Shown: positions 10,299-20,360, counted from the first letter of the stretch. The stretch is DNA of 64,000 bases from DATFVJ01 sp963851085 (GCA_963851085.1 CAWKNX010000005.1:1-64000), one strand, 5' to 3'. Notes: generated by a model from the sequence alone, not told the origin. Numbers and translations: made by a program.

Positions 10299-11606
10299 CT
10301 ACCTGCCGCTGGTGCCAGTCGAGCTCTGCGGCGGCGGCCAGCGCCTCGGGGCAACAGCATCATGCTCTGTTGCCGCCACCCGGACTGGCGCCCCGGCGTG
10401 CAGCCGGCGCCAGCTCATTGCCAGGGCGACCGCGAGCGCTGCCCCAAGTCCGCCGCTGATGGCGATTACTGTCGCGGGCGCGAGCGCTCCGGCGATCGCT
10501 CCCGCAAGCACGAACCATACGCCCTGGCTAACCTGCATTCCGCCGTTGGCGAGCCCGAATGCCTGACCGCGTCGGTGGCTCGGGATCGCGGCCACGAACG
10601 CCGCGTTGGCGGCTAGCTGATAGGCCGCGCATGCCCCCGAGGCGATGAATATCGCTAGTGAGATGAGCAGGCTGGGGTGCAGGGCGCAAAGCAGGAGGGC
10701 GCCGCAGCAGACGACGGCGAGAGGGCCCATGAGACGTAGCCGCCGCGGCGGGTCCACCATGCGGCCAAGGACAATGGCGCCGAGCGCCGTGCCAAATGGT
10801 CCCGCGGCGAACACGAGCCCTGCGGCGACGGCCATCTGCATGCCGTGGAACCGGGCGGCATAGGGCACCGCGAGGCCCTGGGGCAGCACATAAAAGGCAT
10901 CCAGCCAGCCGAGTAACACCAGCGTCCGAAGGCGCCGGTCGGCGAAGACCAGCCGCAGCCCACCCGTCACCACGGCGGTCCGCTCGCTGTCTCCCGCTGC
11001 CTGCGCCGCGGGCGCGGGCCGGGCGTGGACCCCAAGCAGCACGAGAATCGTGGACAGGGCGAATGTGGCCGCATCCGTGACGAGTGCCACCTGGGTACCG
11101 AGAAACGCCACCACGACTCCGCCGAGCGCGAATCCGGACACCATCCCGACCTGAAGGGTCGTCTGGGTGATGGCCGTGCCGAGCACATAGCTGTCGCCGG
11201 TGAGGATGTCGGCGTACATCGCCGCGCGCGCCGACTTGAACGGCGAATCGAGCAGCGTGACCACGAACAGCAGGCCGACCATGGCCCACAGGGGCATCCC
11301 CGGGGCGGCCATCGCAAGCACGAGTACGGCCCGTGCCACATCGCACGCGACCAGGACCAGCTTGCGGGGCAGCCGGTCGGCGAATCCGGCGAGGGCAACG
11401 CCGCCGATCACCCAGGGAAGGAAAGTGACGGCATAGGTGACCGCCGTCCAGAAGACCGAGTGCGTCCGCTCGAAGACCAGCACGGTCATCGCGACCCTGG
11501 CGAGCTGGTCCCCGGCTACAGAAAACAGTTGCGCCAGCCAGAGAGCGCGGAACTCGGAAACAGCGAAGACGTCGCCGAACCGTGCCCGTTCGCCGACAGC
11601 GCTCAA
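10299..11606 (-). CDS. MFS exporter (EntS/tetracycline-efflux-like)
   Basis: A 12-helix major facilitator superfamily protein of 435 residues, similar to enterobactin-exporter (EntS-like) and macrolide efflux carriers: an N-terminal FRALWLAQLFSVAGDQLARVA, the loop motif GFADRLPRKLVLV (about 76-88) and a second half beginning near 220. It probably exports a small molecule, driven by protons. The start is TTG at 11606, chosen because GAGGAG sits 6 bases upstream and because no better ATG fits the first helix. It is divergent from dxs; the tandem array lies just downstream. Substrate unknown. Confidence 0.85.
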   Translation of the reverse strand: MSAVGERARFGDVFAVSEFRALWLAQLFSVAGDQLARVAMTVLVFERTHSVFWTAVTYAVTFLPWVIGGVALAGFADRLPRKLVLVACDVARAVLVLAMAAPGMPLWAMVGLLFVVTLLDSPFKSARAAMYADILTGDSYVLGTAITQTTLQVGMVSGFALGGVVVAFLGTQVALVTDAATFALSTILVLLGVHARPAPAAQAAGDSERTAVVTGGLRLVFADRRLRTLVLLGWLDAFYVLPQGLAVPYAARFHGMQMAVAAGLVFAAGPFGTALGAIVLGRMVDPPRRLRLMGPLAVVCCGALLLCALHPSLLISLAIFIASGACAAYQLAANAAFVAAIPSHRRGQAFGLANGGMQVSQGVWFVLAGAIAGALAPATVIAISGGLGAALAVALAMSWRRLHAGAPVRVAATEHDAVAPRRWPPPQSSTGTSGR

Positions 11607-12005
11607 GCTATCTCCTCGACAAGATGCCGTTCACGCCGGTAACAGCCGACACGCCCGCCCATCTGACACCCCGTCCTCTGGTGGCACGTCATCCAGGCGG
11701 GTCGCTACTAAGGAACATAACAAAGCGTTCCGGATCGGTCACATCCAGAAATCGTGGGATCATGTCACGTGATCCATGTCACCGTGGGAGGAGCCCACGG
11801 GGACGGCGAGATCGCCGGGTGACAGAGGTCACGCAGGTTGCGGGCATGTTCTGGCCACGTGCCACCGGCCTGACGCGTCTTCAGAATCAGAGACCGCGTG
11901 GAAACGACCGCGATCCGAAGGCCCCATCCTCGCGATCTCCCAGACTCGCCTACGCTTGCCTTGCGCGACATCGCCTAGACAGCCGGACCGAAGGAGCAGA
12001 CGACG
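11607..12005. other. Divergent intergenic region between MFS exporter and dxs
   Basis: About 400 bp with no gene I can support. It must hold promoters for both flanking genes. Visible structure: an imperfect dyad GGATCATGTCACGTGATCC (11757-11775) with CATGTCAC repeated a few bases on, and a 7-bp hairpin CCGTGGG/CCCACGG (11782-11800). These could be operator sites but nothing proves it. AAGGAG at about 11991 is the dxs ribosome-binding site. Confidence 0.4.
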
Positions 12006-13955
12006 GTGACCCTGCTTGAGTCCATCGACGGCCCGCAAGACGTGAAGCGCCTCAACGACGAGGAGCTCACGCAGCTGGCCGGGGAGATTCGCGAGTTTCT
12101 GATCCAGGCGGTGTCACGCAGCGGCGGCCACCTCGGCCCGAATCTCGGCGTGGTGGAGCTCACCATCGCGCTGCACCGGGTCTTCGACTCACCGCGCGAC
12201 CGCATCGTGCTCGATACCGGTCACCAGTCCTACGTGCACAAGCTGCTCACCGGCCGTCAGGCCGGGTTCGCCAAGCTGCGCCAGCGTGGTGGGGTGTCGG
12301 GCTACCCGAGCCAGGCCGAGTCCGAGCACGACCTCGTGGCGAACTCACACGCCTCGACCTCGCTGTCCTACGCGGACGGGCTCGCGAAGGCGTACAAGCT
12401 GCGCGGCGAAACCGGGCGGACGGTGGTGGCGGTCATCGGCGACGGTGCACTGACCGGTGGCATGGCATGGGAAGCCCTCAACAACATCGCCGCCTCACCC
12501 GACAGCCGCCTGGTCATCGTGGTCAACGACAACGGCCGCTCGTACACGCCCACAATCGGCGGGCTCGCGAGCCATCTCGCGTCGGTCCGGATGTCGCCGA
12601 GGTACGAGCACGTGCTCGACTACATCAAGACCACGCTGTCCCGTACGCCACTGGTCGGGCCACCGCTTTACGAGACCCTGCACGGCATCAAGAAGGGCAT
12701 CAAGGACGTCCTGCAGCCTCAGGTGCTTTTCGAGGATCTGGGCCTGAAATACGTGGGCCCGATCGACGGGCACGACGAGGCAGCGGTCGAGTACGCGCTG
12801 CGCCGTGCGCGCGGCTTCGGAGCCCCCGTGATCGTGCACGTCATCACGCGCAAGGGGTTCCGTTACGCGCCTGCCGAGACCAACGACGAGGATTGCCTGC
12901 ACCAGGTCGGCCCCGATACTGACCCGGAGACAGGGGTGGCCAACGGGTCCGCGAAGCCGACCTGGAGCCATGTCTTCGCAGACGAGATGGTGGCCATTGG
13001 CGCGGAGCGCCAGGACGTCGTGGCGATCACCGCCGCGATGCTGTACCCGACTGGCCTCGCCAAGTTCGCGGCTGCCTATCCAGACCGCGTGTACGACGTG
13101 GGCATCGCCGAGCAGCACGCGGTCACGAGCGCGGCGGGGCTTGCCATGGGCGGCCTGCATCCGGTGGTCGCGATTTACTCCACCTTCCTCAACCGGGCCT
13201 TCGACCAGGTCCTCATGGACGTGGCGCTGCACAAGCTGCCGGTCACGTTCGTGCTCGACCGCGCCGGGGTGACCGGCGTGGACGGCCCGAGCCACAACGG
13301 CATGTGGGACGGTTCCATCCTCCAGGTCGTGCCCGGCCTGCGGATAGCCGCGCCGCGTGACGCCACCCGCCTCACCGAACTGCTGCGCGAGGCCGTCGCC
13401 ACAGACGATGGCCCGACCGTGCTCAGGTGGCCCAAGGCGACCGTTGGCGATGACATCGCCCGAGTCGGCAAGATGGGTGGCATGGATGTGCTCGCGCGAC
13501 CCGTGAACGGCCCAGCCGACCCAGACGGCACCGACGGCCAGCACGACGTGCTGCTCGTCGGGGCCGGAGTGATGGCGGGAGTCTGCGTCGAGACCGCGGC
13601 GAGGCTCGCCGACCAGGGCATCGGTGTCACCGTGGTGGATCCGCTCTGGCTCAAGCCGGTGGACGAGGCCATCGTGGAAGCGGCGCGCGGCAGCCGTTTG
13701 GTGGCAGTGGTTGAGGACAACGGACGGGCGGGCGGCTTCGGCGACGCGGTCTGCCGCCTCCTGCGCGACCATGACGTGGACACACCGGCCCGCACGTTCG
13801 GGCTCCCGCAGGAGTTCCTCGGGCACGGCGACAGGCCCACGATCCTGGCCGAGGCGGGCCTGACGCCGCAGCACCTCGCGCGGCGGATCACCGAGATCGT
13901 GGCCCACACCGCGCGGCGGGCGCCATCGTTGCAGCAGCACTCGCAGGCGGGATGA
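12006..13955 (+). CDS. dxs: 1-deoxy-D-xylulose-5-phosphate synthase
   Basis: First enzyme of the non-mevalonate (MEP) isoprenoid pathway: condenses pyruvate and glyceraldehyde 3-phosphate to DXP with thiamine diphosphate, in the cytoplasm. Length 649 residues is normal for the family. The thiamine/Mg motif GDGALTGGM (145-153) with NDN after it, the glutamate motif GIAEQHAVTSAAG and the DRAGVTGVDGPSHNGMWD signature are intact. Start GTG 12006 follows AAGGAG. The stop overlaps the next start by 4 bp (ATGA), so dxs and fprA are translationally coupled; no frameshift is seen. Confidence 0.97.
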   Translation: MTLLESIDGPQDVKRLNDEELTQLAGEIREFLIQAVSRSGGHLGPNLGVVELTIALHRVFDSPRDRIVLDTGHQSYVHKLLTGRQAGFAKLRQRGGVSGYPSQAESEHDLVANSHASTSLSYADGLAKAYKLRGETGRTVVAVIGDGALTGGMAWEALNNIAASPDSRLVIVVNDNGRSYTPTIGGLASHLASVRMSPRYEHVLDYIKTTLSRTPLVGPPLYETLHGIKKGIKDVLQPQVLFEDLGLKYVGPIDGHDEAAVEYALRRARGFGAPVIVHVITRKGFRYAPAETNDEDCLHQVGPDTDPETGVANGSAKPTWSHVFADEMVAIGAERQDVVAITAAMLYPTGLAKFAAAYPDRVYDVGIAEQHAVTSAAGLAMGGLHPVVAIYSTFLNRAFDQVLMDVALHKLPVTFVLDRAGVTGVDGPSHNGMWDGSILQVVPGLRIAAPRDATRLTELLREAVATDDGPTVLRWPKATVGDDIARVGKMGGMDVLARPVNGPADPDGTDGQHDVLLVGAGVMAGVCVETAARLADQGIGVTVVDPLWLKPVDEAIVEAARGSRLVAVVEDNGRAGGFGDAVCRLLRDHDVDTPARTFGLPQEFLGHGDRPTILAEAGLTPQHLARRITEIVAHTARRAPSLQQHSQAG

Positions 13956-15442
13956 CGATGGCAGGGCCCGCTGCGTCCGCGGCAGCCACGAACCCCGCCG
14001 TCCGCACGGACCGCGCCGGCCACGTCGTGGACGGCGCTGCGCCGCCGAACCTGCGGCTGGCCGTGGTCGGGTCAGGGCCTGCCGGCCTCTACACCGCTGA
14101 GGCCCTGATCAAGCAGGTAGCGGCTCGTGCGGCTGGTCCCGCCATCGAGGTGGACGTACTCGACCGGCTGCCCACACCGTACGGCCTGGTCCGCTACGGC
14201 GTCGCACCTGACCACACGTCGATCAAGTCGATCGCCGGGTACCTTCAGCGGGTGCTTGAGCATCCGCAGGTCCGGTTCCTCGGCGGCGTGCGTTTCGGCA
14301 CCGACGTGACCCGCGAGGAGATGCTCGCCTGCTACGACGCCGTCGTGTACGCGACAGGCGCGATGCGTGATCGGCGGCTGGGTGTGCCGGGCGAAGACCT
14401 GCCAGGCAGCGTCGCGGCCACTGACTTCGTCAACTGGTACTGCGGGCACCCGGACATCGACCCGGGCATGTTCAGCCTCGACGCGCAGGCGGTCGCGGTG
14501 ATCGGGGTCGGCAACGTTGCGGTCGACGTGGCCCGTGTGCTCGCCAAGACTGCCGCCGAGCTCAGCGCCACCGACGTGCCTGAGCCGGTGCTCGCCGCGC
14601 TTGCCGCCAGCAGGGTCCGCGACATCCACATGATCGGCCGACGTGGCCCGGCGCAGGCCAAGTTCACGACGAAGGAACTGCGCGAGCTTGGCGAGCTTCC
14701 TGGTGCCGACATCGTGGTGGATCCGGCGGAGGCCGATCTGGACGCGTTCGACCCGACTGGGGAGAGCGCCAGGCTGGCCGAGTCCGACCGGCACGTCCGC
14801 GGCAACGTCGCGGTGATCAGGGACTGGGCCGGCCGGACGCCGCAGGGCAGGCCCCGGCGGCTGTCCGTCCGATTCTGGCTGAAGCCCGTAGAGATCATGG
14901 GCACCGAGCATGTGACCGGGCTGCGTCTCGAGCGGACCACGCTGGACGCGTCGGGGCGGGTCGTCGGCACCGGCCGCTGCGAGGTGCTGCCGGTGCAGAT
15001 GGTGCTGCGCTCGGTCGGCTACCAGTGCGTGCCGCTGCCCGGCGTTCCGTTCGACGAGCGCAGCGCCACCGTGCCCAATACGGAAGGCCGGGTGCTCGGG
15101 GCGGACGGGAATCCTCGCCCCGGTGAGTACGTCGCGGGCTGGCTGAAGCGCGGCCCGACCGGTGTGATCGGCACCAACAAGTCCGATGCCGCCCAGACCG
15201 TCCGCTCGCTGCTCGCCGATGTCGACGGCGCCCCGCGGCCCGCCGCCGGGCCCGCGCGGCCGAGCCTGCGGGACGTGCTCGCCGCGCGGGGGGTACGGCC
15301 GGTGAGCTATGCGGACTGGCTCGGCATCGAGAGGCGGGAGATTGAGCTTGGCGTCGAACTCGGCCGTGGCGAGCGCGTGAAGCTGTGCGGCTGGGACGCG
15401 CTGAACGCCGCGTGCGGCATCACCCCCGCGACAAGCGCCTGA
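13952..15442 (+). CDS. fprA: NADPH-ferredoxin reductase (FprA type)
   Basis: Flavoprotein of about 496 residues that moves electrons between NADPH and ferredoxin (adrenodoxin-reductase-like). The FAD-binding motif VVGSGPAGLYTAEAL lies at about 37-51 and the NADPH-binding GVGNVAVDVARVL at about 190. RRGPAQAKFTTKELREL and GWLKRGPTGVIGTNKSDA are family signatures. It overlaps dxs by 4 bp, which suggests joint expression. MEP-pathway IspG and IspH need reduced ferredoxin or flavodoxin, so pairing the reductase with dxs makes functional sense (inference). A strong hairpin follows the stop. Confidence 0.93.
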   Translation: MTMAGPAASAAATNPAVRTDRAGHVVDGAAPPNLRLAVVGSGPAGLYTAEALIKQVAARAAGPAIEVDVLDRLPTPYGLVRYGVAPDHTSIKSIAGYLQRVLEHPQVRFLGGVRFGTDVTREEMLACYDAVVYATGAMRDRRLGVPGEDLPGSVAATDFVNWYCGHPDIDPGMFSLDAQAVAVIGVGNVAVDVARVLAKTAAELSATDVPEPVLAALAASRVRDIHMIGRRGPAQAKFTTKELRELGELPGADIVVDPAEADLDAFDPTGESARLAESDRHVRGNVAVIRDWAGRTPQGRPRRLSVRFWLKPVEIMGTEHVTGLRLERTTLDASGRVVGTGRCEVLPVQMVLRSVGYQCVPLPGVPFDERSATVPNTEGRVLGADGNPRPGEYVAGWLKRGPTGVIGTNKSDAAQTVRSLLADVDGAPRPAAGPARPSLRDVLAARGVRPVSYADWLGIERREIELGVELGRGERVKLCGWDALNAACGITPATSA

Positions 15443-15449
15443 TATCCGC

Positions 15450-15479
15450 CCTGGTGCCCCGCCCGGGCGGGGCACCAGG
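15450..15479 (+). terminator. 30-nt perfect palindrome after fprA
   Basis: A gap-free inverted repeat, half-site CCTGGTGCCCCGCCC followed by its exact complement, starting 8 bases after the fprA stop. There is no U tract, as is usual for actinobacterial terminators. Strong candidate for the end of the dxs-fprA transcript. The following 200 bp hold a doubled GCCGCACCGGCGGG motif (about 15632-15660) and the xdh promoter region. Confidence 0.7.
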
Positions 15480-15683
15480 CGGGCAGGCCCGGGCCGGGGC
15501 GGGGCCGGGCTGCAGGCTGCGACGTTCTCGTACCGGCTCAAGGACCTTCGGCCCTGCACGATCGAAACGGGGGCGGTCCAGGCTGGCTGGTGTGGATCTT
15601 CGGTCCGGGTGGGTACGCCGACAGGGTGCCGCACCGGCGGGCGCCGCACCGGCGGGCGCATGCAGCGGCGCAGTGGAGGTGCG

Positions 15684-18059
15684 ATGAGCGTCGGGCTGGG
15701 GGAGCGCGTACGTGGGGGCGTGGGCGAGAAGGTCCCGCGCATCGACGGGATCCCCAAGGTGAGCGGGACATTCGAGTATGCGAGCGATCTGTGGATGGAC
15801 GGCATGCTGTGGGCCGCGACCCTCAGGTCGCCGCACGCGCATGCGGCGATCCGCCACATCGACATCAGCGGAGCGCTCGCGAGCCCCGGCGCGGCGGCCG
15901 TGCTGCTCGCAGGTGACGTTCCGGGCAAGAACCGCTTCGGCTTGAACTTCGACGACCAGCCCGTGCTTGCCGACACGGTCGTCCGTTATGACGGCGAACC
16001 CATCGCGGTCGCCGCCGCGCAGACGCCCGAACTCGCGCGGCGCGCGATTTCCCGTATCACCGTCGAGTTCGCGCCGTTGCCTGTCCTCGCGGACATGGAG
16101 GAGGCGCTGCGCACGGACGCGCCACGGCTGCACGACTTCGGCAACGTCCTGCGTCACGTGCATCTGCTGCATGGCGACCCGGACGGTGCCGCGGCCGATG
16201 TCTGGGTCGAGGGCTACTACGAGACCGGCATGCAGGATCAGGCGCCGCTCGGACCTGAAGCGGGTCTGGCGGTCCCCGCCGAGGACGGCGGCATCGACCT
16301 GTACGTGGCGACCCAGTGGCTGCATGTGGACCGCGAGCAGATCGCGCCGTGCCTCGGCCTACCCGAGGAGAAGGTGCGGTTGCACCTCGCGGGCGTTGGC
16401 GGCGCCTTCGGCTCCCGCGAGGACATCCACATGCAGATCCATGGCTGCCTGCTTGCCCTGCGCACCGGCCGGCCCATCAAGATGAGCTTCGGGCGGGAAG
16501 AGTCGTTCCACTCGCACGTACACCGTCACCCGGCACGGATCTGGATGCGGCACGGCGTCACCCGCGACGGCAAGCTGCTGAGCGTGGATGCCCGCCTGCT
16601 GTTCGACGGCGGCGCCTACGCCTCCTCTTCGCCTGCCGTGGTCGGCAACGCGGCCACCTTCGCCGCCGGCCCGTACGACGTGCCGAACGTCCGGGTCGAG
16701 GGCACCGTCGTATACACGAACAACCCGCCATGCGGCGCGATGCGCGGCTTCGGCGCCCCGCAGGTCTGCTTCGCGCACGAGGCGCAGATGGACAAGATCG
16801 CGGTCCGCCTCGGCGCCGACCCGGTCGGCCTGCGGCTCGCCAACGCGCTGCGCACCGGCTCCGTGCTGCCGACCGGCCAGGTGCTGACCGGCGCGGCGCC
16901 GGTACGGGAGATCATCGAGGCGTGCCGGGATCAGCGGCTACCGCCGGCCGAGCCGGCTTCGGGCCGCGACAGCCTCCGCTACCCGGGCGGCGCGGGAAGT
17001 GTCACCAGGGGCGAAGGGCTGAAGCGGGGGGTCGGGTTCGCGGTTGGTTACAAGAACGTCGGCTTCAGCGAGGGATTCGACGACTCCGCGGCGGCCCGCA
17101 TCACGCTCCGCCTCGAACCGGGCGGGCCGGTGGCGGAGATTCACACCGCTGCGGTCGAGATGGGCCAGGGCCTCTACACCCTGCTGACCCAGATCGTGCG
17201 CACCGAGCTTGGCGTCGACCGCGTCGTCTTCCACCCGGCCGACACGCAGGTCGGCAACGCCGGTTCCACCTCGGCGTCCAGGCAGTCCATGATGGCCGGC
17301 GGGGCGGTCCAGCTGGCCTGCACGCAGATCCGCGCCGCCCTGTCCGAGCGGGCCGGTGCCGCAGGCGCCGACGCCGCCGATGTCACCGGCGTCGCTGGCG
17401 GCATCGCCGGGCGGCCGGCCGCCGAGATCGCCGCGATCCTCGGCGAGCCGATCGAGCGCAGCGTCGTCTACCGCCATCGCGCCACCCAGGCATTCGATGA
17501 CCACGGCCAGGGTGACATCCACGTATCGTTCGCCTTTGCCGCGGAGCGTGCCGTGGTCGAGGTCGACGAGGAACTTGGCCTGGTCCGTGTCGTACAGGTG
17601 ACCGCGGCGGTGGACGCCGGCCGGGTCCTCAACCCGGCCGGTTTCGAAGGGCAGATCGAGGGTGGTACCGCTCAGGGCCTCGGGTTCGCGCTCATGGAGG
17701 AGGTCCAGGTGCGGGACGGGATCATCCGCAACCCATCGTTCACCGACTACCTGATCCCGACCATCCTCGACGTCCCCCCGATGGTTTCCGTGGCGGTGGA
17801 GGTGCCCGAGCCCGGAGTTCCCTATGGCCTCAAGGGCATCGGGGAGTCGCCCACGGTCGTCGCGACCGCTGCGATCGTGGCCGCGCTGCGTGACGCCACC
17901 GGCAGGGAGCTCAATCGTGCGCCGGTCACGCCCGACGAGCTTGCCGGGCTTCGCGGCCCGGTGGCGGGCCGGCCGCCGCCACCGCCGCCGGACGTGCCTG
18001 GCCAGTGGCCGGTGCCGTACTACCACAACATGCGGTCCGGACAGCAGAGGCTGATGTGA
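15684..18059 (+). CDS. Xanthine dehydrogenase, molybdenum-binding subunit
   Basis: Large catalytic subunit of a three-part xanthine dehydrogenase/CO-dehydrogenase-type molybdoenzyme, which hydroxylates purines with water as oxygen source. The a/b hammerhead domain (IDGIPKVSGTFEYASDLWMD) is at the N-terminus, the molybdopterin-binding parts after it (GGAFGSREDIHMQIHGCLLA; NPPCGAMRGFGAPQVCFAHE), and the catalytic glutamate motif GLKGIGESPT near the end. Start ATG 15684 is preferred over the in-frame ATG 15609 because GGAGG precedes it and the extra 25 residues are low complexity. The stop overlaps the next gene by 4 bp. The FAD and 2Fe-2S subunits follow in the same operon. Confidence 0.93.
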   Translation: MSVGLGERVRGGVGEKVPRIDGIPKVSGTFEYASDLWMDGMLWAATLRSPHAHAAIRHIDISGALASPGAAAVLLAGDVPGKNRFGLNFDDQPVLADTVVRYDGEPIAVAAAQTPELARRAISRITVEFAPLPVLADMEEALRTDAPRLHDFGNVLRHVHLLHGDPDGAAADVWVEGYYETGMQDQAPLGPEAGLAVPAEDGGIDLYVATQWLHVDREQIAPCLGLPEEKVRLHLAGVGGAFGSREDIHMQIHGCLLALRTGRPIKMSFGREESFHSHVHRHPARIWMRHGVTRDGKLLSVDARLLFDGGAYASSSPAVVGNAATFAAGPYDVPNVRVEGTVVYTNNPPCGAMRGFGAPQVCFAHEAQMDKIAVRLGADPVGLRLANALRTGSVLPTGQVLTGAAPVREIIEACRDQRLPPAEPASGRDSLRYPGGAGSVTRGEGLKRGVGFAVGYKNVGFSEGFDDSAAARITLRLEPGGPVAEIHTAAVEMGQGLYTLLTQIVRTELGVDRVVFHPADTQVGNAGSTSASRQSMMAGGAVQLACTQIRAALSERAGAAGADAADVTGVAGGIAGRPAAEIAAILGEPIERSVVYRHRATQAFDDHGQGDIHVSFAFAAERAVVEVDEELGLVRVVQVTAAVDAGRVLNPAGFEGQIEGGTAQGLGFALMEEVQVRDGIIRNPSFTDYLIPTILDVPPMVSVAVEVPEPGVPYGLKGIGESPTVVATAAIVAALRDATGRELNRAPVTPDELAGLRGPVAGRPPPPPPDVPGQWPVPYYHNMRSGQQRLM

Positions 18060-19459
18060 CCGCCGGCCATCCGCCGCCAGGGCCAGGTCCGCTGCAGGGC
18101 GACCTGGTCATCGACGGCTGCGCGATCGCGACGGTTGACCCGGACGGCCGCGAGTTCACCAGCGGGCACATCGTCGTCGTGGGCGACCGGATCGCCGCGA
18201 TCGGCGCGGGCCCGGCACCCGGCGGGTACGCGGCAGCCCGCCGGATCGACGGTGCCGGCTGCCTCGCCACGCCCGGGCTCGTCAACACCCATGATCACCT
18301 CTACCAGTGGGCGACCCGCGGACTGGCGCAGGATGCCACCCTGTTCGAATGGCTGACCACGCTCTACCCGGTATGGGCGCACGTCGATGACGGCATCGTC
18401 GGCGCGGCGGCGCTGGCCGGGCTCGTCGCGCTCGCGCGGTCGGGGTGCAGCCTGTCCGCCGATCACCCGTACGTCTTCCCGCACAGCGCCGGCGACCTGC
18501 TCGGGGCCGAGATCGCCGCGGCCGCCCGGGTCGGGATCAGGTTCCACCCCTGCCGCGGCTCGATGGACCTCGGCAGGTCGTCAGGCGGCCTGCCACCTGA
18601 CGAGATCGTGGAGGACAGGGACAGCGCGCTCGCTGCGACCGAGGACGCCATCGAGCGCTGGCACGACCCGTCGCCCGGGGCCATGGTGCGAATCGCGGTC
18701 GCGCCTTGCTCGCCTTTTTCTGTCTCCGGCGGGCTGATGCGCGACGCCGCCGTCCTGGCCAGGCGCCGCGGAGTGCGGCTGCACACACATCTCGCCGAGA
18801 CCCTCGACGAGGACACGTACTGCAGAGAGCAGTATGGCTGCGGCCCGGTCGATTACGCCGACCAGCTCGGCTGGCTCGGCAGCGACGTCTGGCTGGCGCA
18901 CGCCGTGCATATCGGCGGGGAGGGCGCCAGGCGGCTTGCGGGCTCGGGCACCGCCGTCGCGCACTGCCCAAGCTCGAACGCGCGGCTCGGCTCGGGTATC
19001 GCGCCGGTGCGCCCGCTGCTCGACGCGGGCGCGACGGTGGGGCTGGGCGTGGACGGCGCGGCGTCGAACGAGTCAGCGTCCCTGGCCGGCGAGCTGCGCC
19101 AGGCGCTATTCGTGGCACGGCTCGGATACGGTCCGCACGCCCTGGGTGCCCGCGAGGCGCTGGCCCTCGCGACCATCGGCGGCGCGCGCTGCCTCGGCCG
19201 CGAATCCGAGCTCGGCTCCCTCCAGGCGGGGAAGCTCGCAGACATCGCGCTATGGCGGCTGGACGGGTTCGGCTCGGCCGACATCGCCGACCCGGTGGCA
19301 GCACTCGTGCTCGGCCCGCAGCCGCCGCTGGAGCTGCTGCTTGTCGGCGGGCGGCCCGCCGTCGTGGACGGTGAGGTGACGGGCTGCCCGCGCGATGAGG
19401 TGGCTGGTTCGCTGCTCGCGGCGAGCCGCCGCCTCGGCGCCCTGGCGGCGGTGGGATGA
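18056..19459 (+). CDS. 8-oxoguanine deaminase-like amidohydrolase
   Basis: Metal-dependent aminohydrolase of the hydroxydechloroatrazine/8-oxoguanine deaminase group; in this setting probably deaminates an aminopurine to an oxopurine that feeds xanthine dehydrogenase. Metal ligands are visible: HDH in VNTHDHLYQ (about 79-83), HTHLAET, LAHAVHI and the catalytic Asp in GVDGAASNES. About 468 residues, normal length. Start GTG 18056 overlaps the preceding stop (GTGA); an earlier in-frame ATG (18005) would overlap the upstream gene by 55 bp. Sitting between xanthine dehydrogenase subunit genes supports a purine substrate, but guanine, isoguanine and 8-oxoguanine cannot be told apart by eye. Confidence 0.82.
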   Translation: MTAGHPPPGPGPLQGDLVIDGCAIATVDPDGREFTSGHIVVVGDRIAAIGAGPAPGGYAAARRIDGAGCLATPGLVNTHDHLYQWATRGLAQDATLFEWLTTLYPVWAHVDDGIVGAAALAGLVALARSGCSLSADHPYVFPHSAGDLLGAEIAAAARVGIRFHPCRGSMDLGRSSGGLPPDEIVEDRDSALAATEDAIERWHDPSPGAMVRIAVAPCSPFSVSGGLMRDAAVLARRRGVRLHTHLAETLDEDTYCREQYGCGPVDYADQLGWLGSDVWLAHAVHIGGEGARRLAGSGTAVAHCPSSNARLGSGIAPVRPLLDAGATVGLGVDGAASNESASLAGELRQALFVARLGYGPHALGAREALALATIGGARCLGRESELGSLQAGKLADIALWRLDGFGSADIADPVAALVLGPQPPLELLLVGGRPAVVDGEVTGCPRDEVAGSLLAASRRLGALAAVG

Positions 19460-19484
19460 CCGTGGCAATCAGTGGAGGCGCGGC

Positions 19485-20360
19485 GTGACTTTCCTGCAGC
19501 CGGTGAGCTGGCAAGAGGCGCTCGCCGCGCGTGCCGCCTACCCGGAAGCTGTCGCCGTCGCCGGCGGCACCGACGTCCTGGTCGATATCAACTTCCACCG
19601 GCTGCACCCGGCGGCGGTGCTCGATCTCGGCCGGGTCCGCGAGCTGGGTGACCGGGCACGCGTGGACGGGGCCATCAGGCTCGGCGCGGCCGTCACCTAC
19701 CACGACGTGATCGCGGGCCTGAGCGCGAAGCTGCCCGGCCTCGCCATGGCGGCGCGCACGGTCGGCTCGCCGCAGATCCGCAACCGCGGTACTGTCGGCG
19801 GCAACCTGGGTTCGGCGTCCCCGGCCGGGGACGCCCATCCGCCGTTGCTTGCCTCCGGCGCCGACGTCGAGGTCGGGTCGGTCCGTGGACGGCGGCTTGT
19901 GCCGATTGGCGACTTCTTCCTGGGCCCGAAGCACAGTGTGCTCGATCCTGATGAGCTGATCGCCGCGGTGCATATTCCCCCGGCCACAGGACCGCAGCTT
20001 TTCGCCAAGGTTGGGACGCGCAACGCGATGGTCATCGCGGTCTGCTCCTTCGCCATCGCGCTGCACCCGGACCGCCGCAGGGTGGGCACGGGCATCGGGT
20101 CAGCCGGGCCGGTCCCGCTGCGGGCGAGCGAGGCCGAGCGCTTTCTGGAAGGTGTGCTCGACGAGGGCAACCACTGGGAGAGCCGCGGCCCGCTGGCCGG
20201 TAGTGACGTGTCGCGCTTCGCGGAACTCGTCGGCCAGGCGGCCCAGCCGATCGACGACGTGCGGGGGTCGGCCGCCTACCGGGTGCACGCCCTGCGGGTT
20301 CTGTCCCGGCGCATGATCTGCTGGGCCTGGGAGGAGTACGGGAGGGTGGCGCGCTCATGA
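19485..20360 (+). CDS. Xanthine dehydrogenase, FAD-binding subunit (CoxM-like)
   Basis: Middle subunit that passes electrons from the iron-sulfur clusters to NAD or another acceptor through FAD. The first FAD loop AVAGGTDVLVD is near the N-terminus and the second, RNRGTVGGNLGSASPAGD, near residue 100; both are family hallmarks. The C-terminal CO-dehydrogenase flavoprotein domain follows. Start GTG 19485 has GGAGG upstream, 25 bp after the previous stop. The ATGA overlap with the next gene marks one operon. About 291 residues, normal length. Confidence 0.93.
   Translation: MTFLQPVSWQEALAARAAYPEAVAVAGGTDVLVDINFHRLHPAAVLDLGRVRELGDRARVDGAIRLGAAVTYHDVIAGLSAKLPGLAMAARTVGSPQIRNRGTVGGNLGSASPAGDAHPPLLASGADVEVGSVRGRRLVPIGDFFLGPKHSVLDPDELIAAVHIPPATGPQLFAKVGTRNAMVIAVCSFAIALHPDRRRVGTGIGSAGPVPLRASEAERFLEGVLDEGNHWESRGPLAGSDVSRFAELVGQAAQPIDDVRGSAAYRVHALRVLSRRMICWAWEEYGRVARS

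Noticed and set aside
12495..13940. A 481-residue antisense frame over dxs
   Set aside because: dxs is unmistakable; the antisense product has no recognisable features.
14072..15976. A 634-residue antisense frame over fprA and the following gap
   Set aside because: Shadow of a well-supported FprA gene; crosses the terminator palindrome.
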